From Thiothrix caldifontis (GTDB taxonomy: Bacteria > Pseudomonadota > Gammaproteobacteria > Thiotrichales > Thiotrichaceae), in the NCBI RefSeq assembly GCF_900107695.1, contig NZ_FNQP01000005.1:62001-126000 (forward strand): a DNA stretch of 64,000 nucleotides, written 5' to 3'. The translations under genes and the position numbers were made by a program. The notes beneath the pieces were generated by a model that saw only the letters and a program-made list of their open reading frames with translations, did not search any database and was not told the origin of the DNA. This document shows, in pieces, positions 63,054 to 64,000 of the stretch. Numbering within the stretch: position 1 is the first letter of the stretch; each line of letters begins with the position of its first letter.

Positions 63054-63932
63054 TCACCCCTCATCCGCGCTAGAGGTACTTTCCATTGTTTTATCCTTTT
63101 GTTCTAAGTAGGGCATCTCATCCTGAGACGATGGCTTGTGCTGTTCTTTGGATTTGCTATCACCCTCCGGTTTCGTATTACCATTTTCCTCTTCAGCTTT
63201 TCTTAGCAGACTTGGCACGAAACGCTCACTAAAGCCACTCAACATCGAGATAAATGCCACAATCCAAAAGTATTTGTTATTTAAAGACGTTACTGACTCA
63301 GTATTTAAAAAACCCAGAATAATATCCGATTTTAACGCCGCATAACTCACCACTGCTGCAAATGCACCTGTTAATATCCTCACGACTGCATCGACCCAAT
63401 ACACTACCCTACCGGCTGAAGGGTCAACTTCTATGCTTCCTAAACGCTCTAAAATAGAAAATTGCGAGCCGATTACTCCAAAGATGATCGCTGTTGCTAT
63501 TAGAAACAGTTCATTATGTAGAATCTCGTCATATTTAATGCCACCAAGATCTATTGCTTTTAGAAAATTAAATAGAGTGATCGCATAAATCACAAACAAC
63601 AAAAATGAACATGCTATACTAGCTTGTACCCACCAAAATCTTGCTTTCTCTCTGGCTCGCGCATTAATAAAGCGCTTTGCCGATTTGGCTACTTTAGCAG
63701 CATCTTCGACTTTATGCATTGTCGCTAAGGAAATCGCATGAGCCAACATTTTCCCCCATGCCATCAAATGTTTTTTACTCAAATAGTCAATGGGTAAGGC
63801 GGCAATATGTTCAATTTCCATCATACAAGCATAAGCATTTACCCGGTCTTTTACATCCGCATGAAACTCCCATCGCAAATTCAGGCTATCATCAAAATAC
63901 ACAATGTAACGTTCTTTGTTTTGACGAATCAC
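63054..63932 (-). CDS. Membrane protein of unknown function
   Basis: 292 residues. A soluble N-terminus (about 1-95, HADVKDRVNAYACMMEIEHI, KSAKRFINARAREKARFWW), then four or five membrane segments (ASIACSFLLFVIYAITLFNF; LFLIATAIIFGVIGSQFSIL; VVRILTGAFAAVVSYAAL; YFWIVAFISMLSGFSERFVP) and a charged Lys/Ser/Glu-rich tail. The order membrane-helices-GFSERFVPSLL resembles membrane proteins of uncharacterised signalling or defence loci, but I cannot name a family. Coupled to the amidohydrolase gene. Confidence 0.65.
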   Translation of the reverse strand: MIRQNKERYIVYFDDSLNLRWEFHADVKDRVNAYACMMEIEHIAALPIDYLSKKHLMAWGKMLAHAISLATMHKVEDAAKVAKSAKRFINARAREKARFWWVQASIACSFLLFVIYAITLFNFLKAIDLGGIKYDEILHNELFLIATAIIFGVIGSQFSILERLGSIEVDPSAGRVVYWVDAVVRILTGAFAAVVSYAALKSDIILGFLNTESVTSLNNKYFWIVAFISMLSGFSERFVPSLLRKAEEENGNTKPEGDSKSKEQHKPSSQDEMPYLEQKDKTMESTSSADEG

Positions 63933-64000
63933 TGTTTTATCCTTTAATGTTTTTAATAAAAAACAAAATTCCCTGTCTTCTTTGCGTGTCGAAATACCTT

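Overview
The window looks like a chromosomal segment of a chemolithoautotrophic, sulfur-oxidising gammaproteobacterium, most likely a Thiothrix-like member of the Thiotrichales. This is inferred from gene content: a YeeE/TsuA-type thiosulfate transporter, a DsrC/TusE-family protein, a complete alpha-carboxysome operon with form IA Rubisco, a DAB inorganic-carbon (Ci) pump, and a group 3b-like [NiFe] hydrogenase. No 16S gene is present to confirm it.

Layout. 1-3543: the C-terminal part of a membrane-anchored ATPase, a thiosulfate transporter, tRNA-Lys, a small DMT-type membrane protein and an ArsR regulator. 3625-10225 (minus): a P-type ATPase fused to DUF2333 with altered catalytic motifs, and a hybrid PAS/GAF histidine kinase. 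10330-17088 (minus): eight tightly overlapping Mrp/Mbh-type antiporter genes. 17252-20348 (minus): CbbR, CsoS1D, a small unknown protein and a protein resembling LCIB-type beta-carbonic anhydrases. 20380-21408: two near-identical CbbR-type promoters, one driving a small membrane protein plus TsaC, the other driving cbbL.

21474-38581 (plus) reads as one long transcription unit: cbbL-cbbS-csoS2-csoSCA-csoS4A-csoS4B-csoS1-csoS1-acRAF, an McdB-like small protein, an iota-type carbonic anhydrase, cbbO, SulP, dabB, dabA and a PII-like gene. It combines Rubisco, the carboxysome shell, Rubisco maintenance and two kinds of Ci uptake. McdA and CbbQ, often encoded in such loci, are absent here, and dabB carries a frameshift near its 3' end. 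38640-44932: a sensor kinase facing away from a sigma-54 promoter, a microprotein, and hydBGDA plus a maturation protease; H2 could supply NAD(P)H for the Calvin cycle.

44857-49617 is an accessory region: two paralogous XRE regulators (one with an NBR1-like Ig domain), a LuxR-type gene apparently split by a TnpB (IS605/IS1341-type) element, and a hipBA toxin-antitoxin pair with tandem operators. 49654-63932 is mixed: a lipoprotein, a B12-binding radical SAM protein, a 3D-domain protein, a flavoprotein, a DsrC-like protein, a VolA-like lipase next to a FadL porin, polA carrying an in-frame palindromic repeat pair, a NUC1 nuclease, an amidohydrolase and a membrane protein.

The strongest candidates for something undescribed are the LCIB-like protein beside CsoS1D and the Mrp-like operon, the iota-CA with a CsoS2-like N-terminal motif inside the cso operon, and the motif-degenerate P-type ATPase-DUF2333 fusion.
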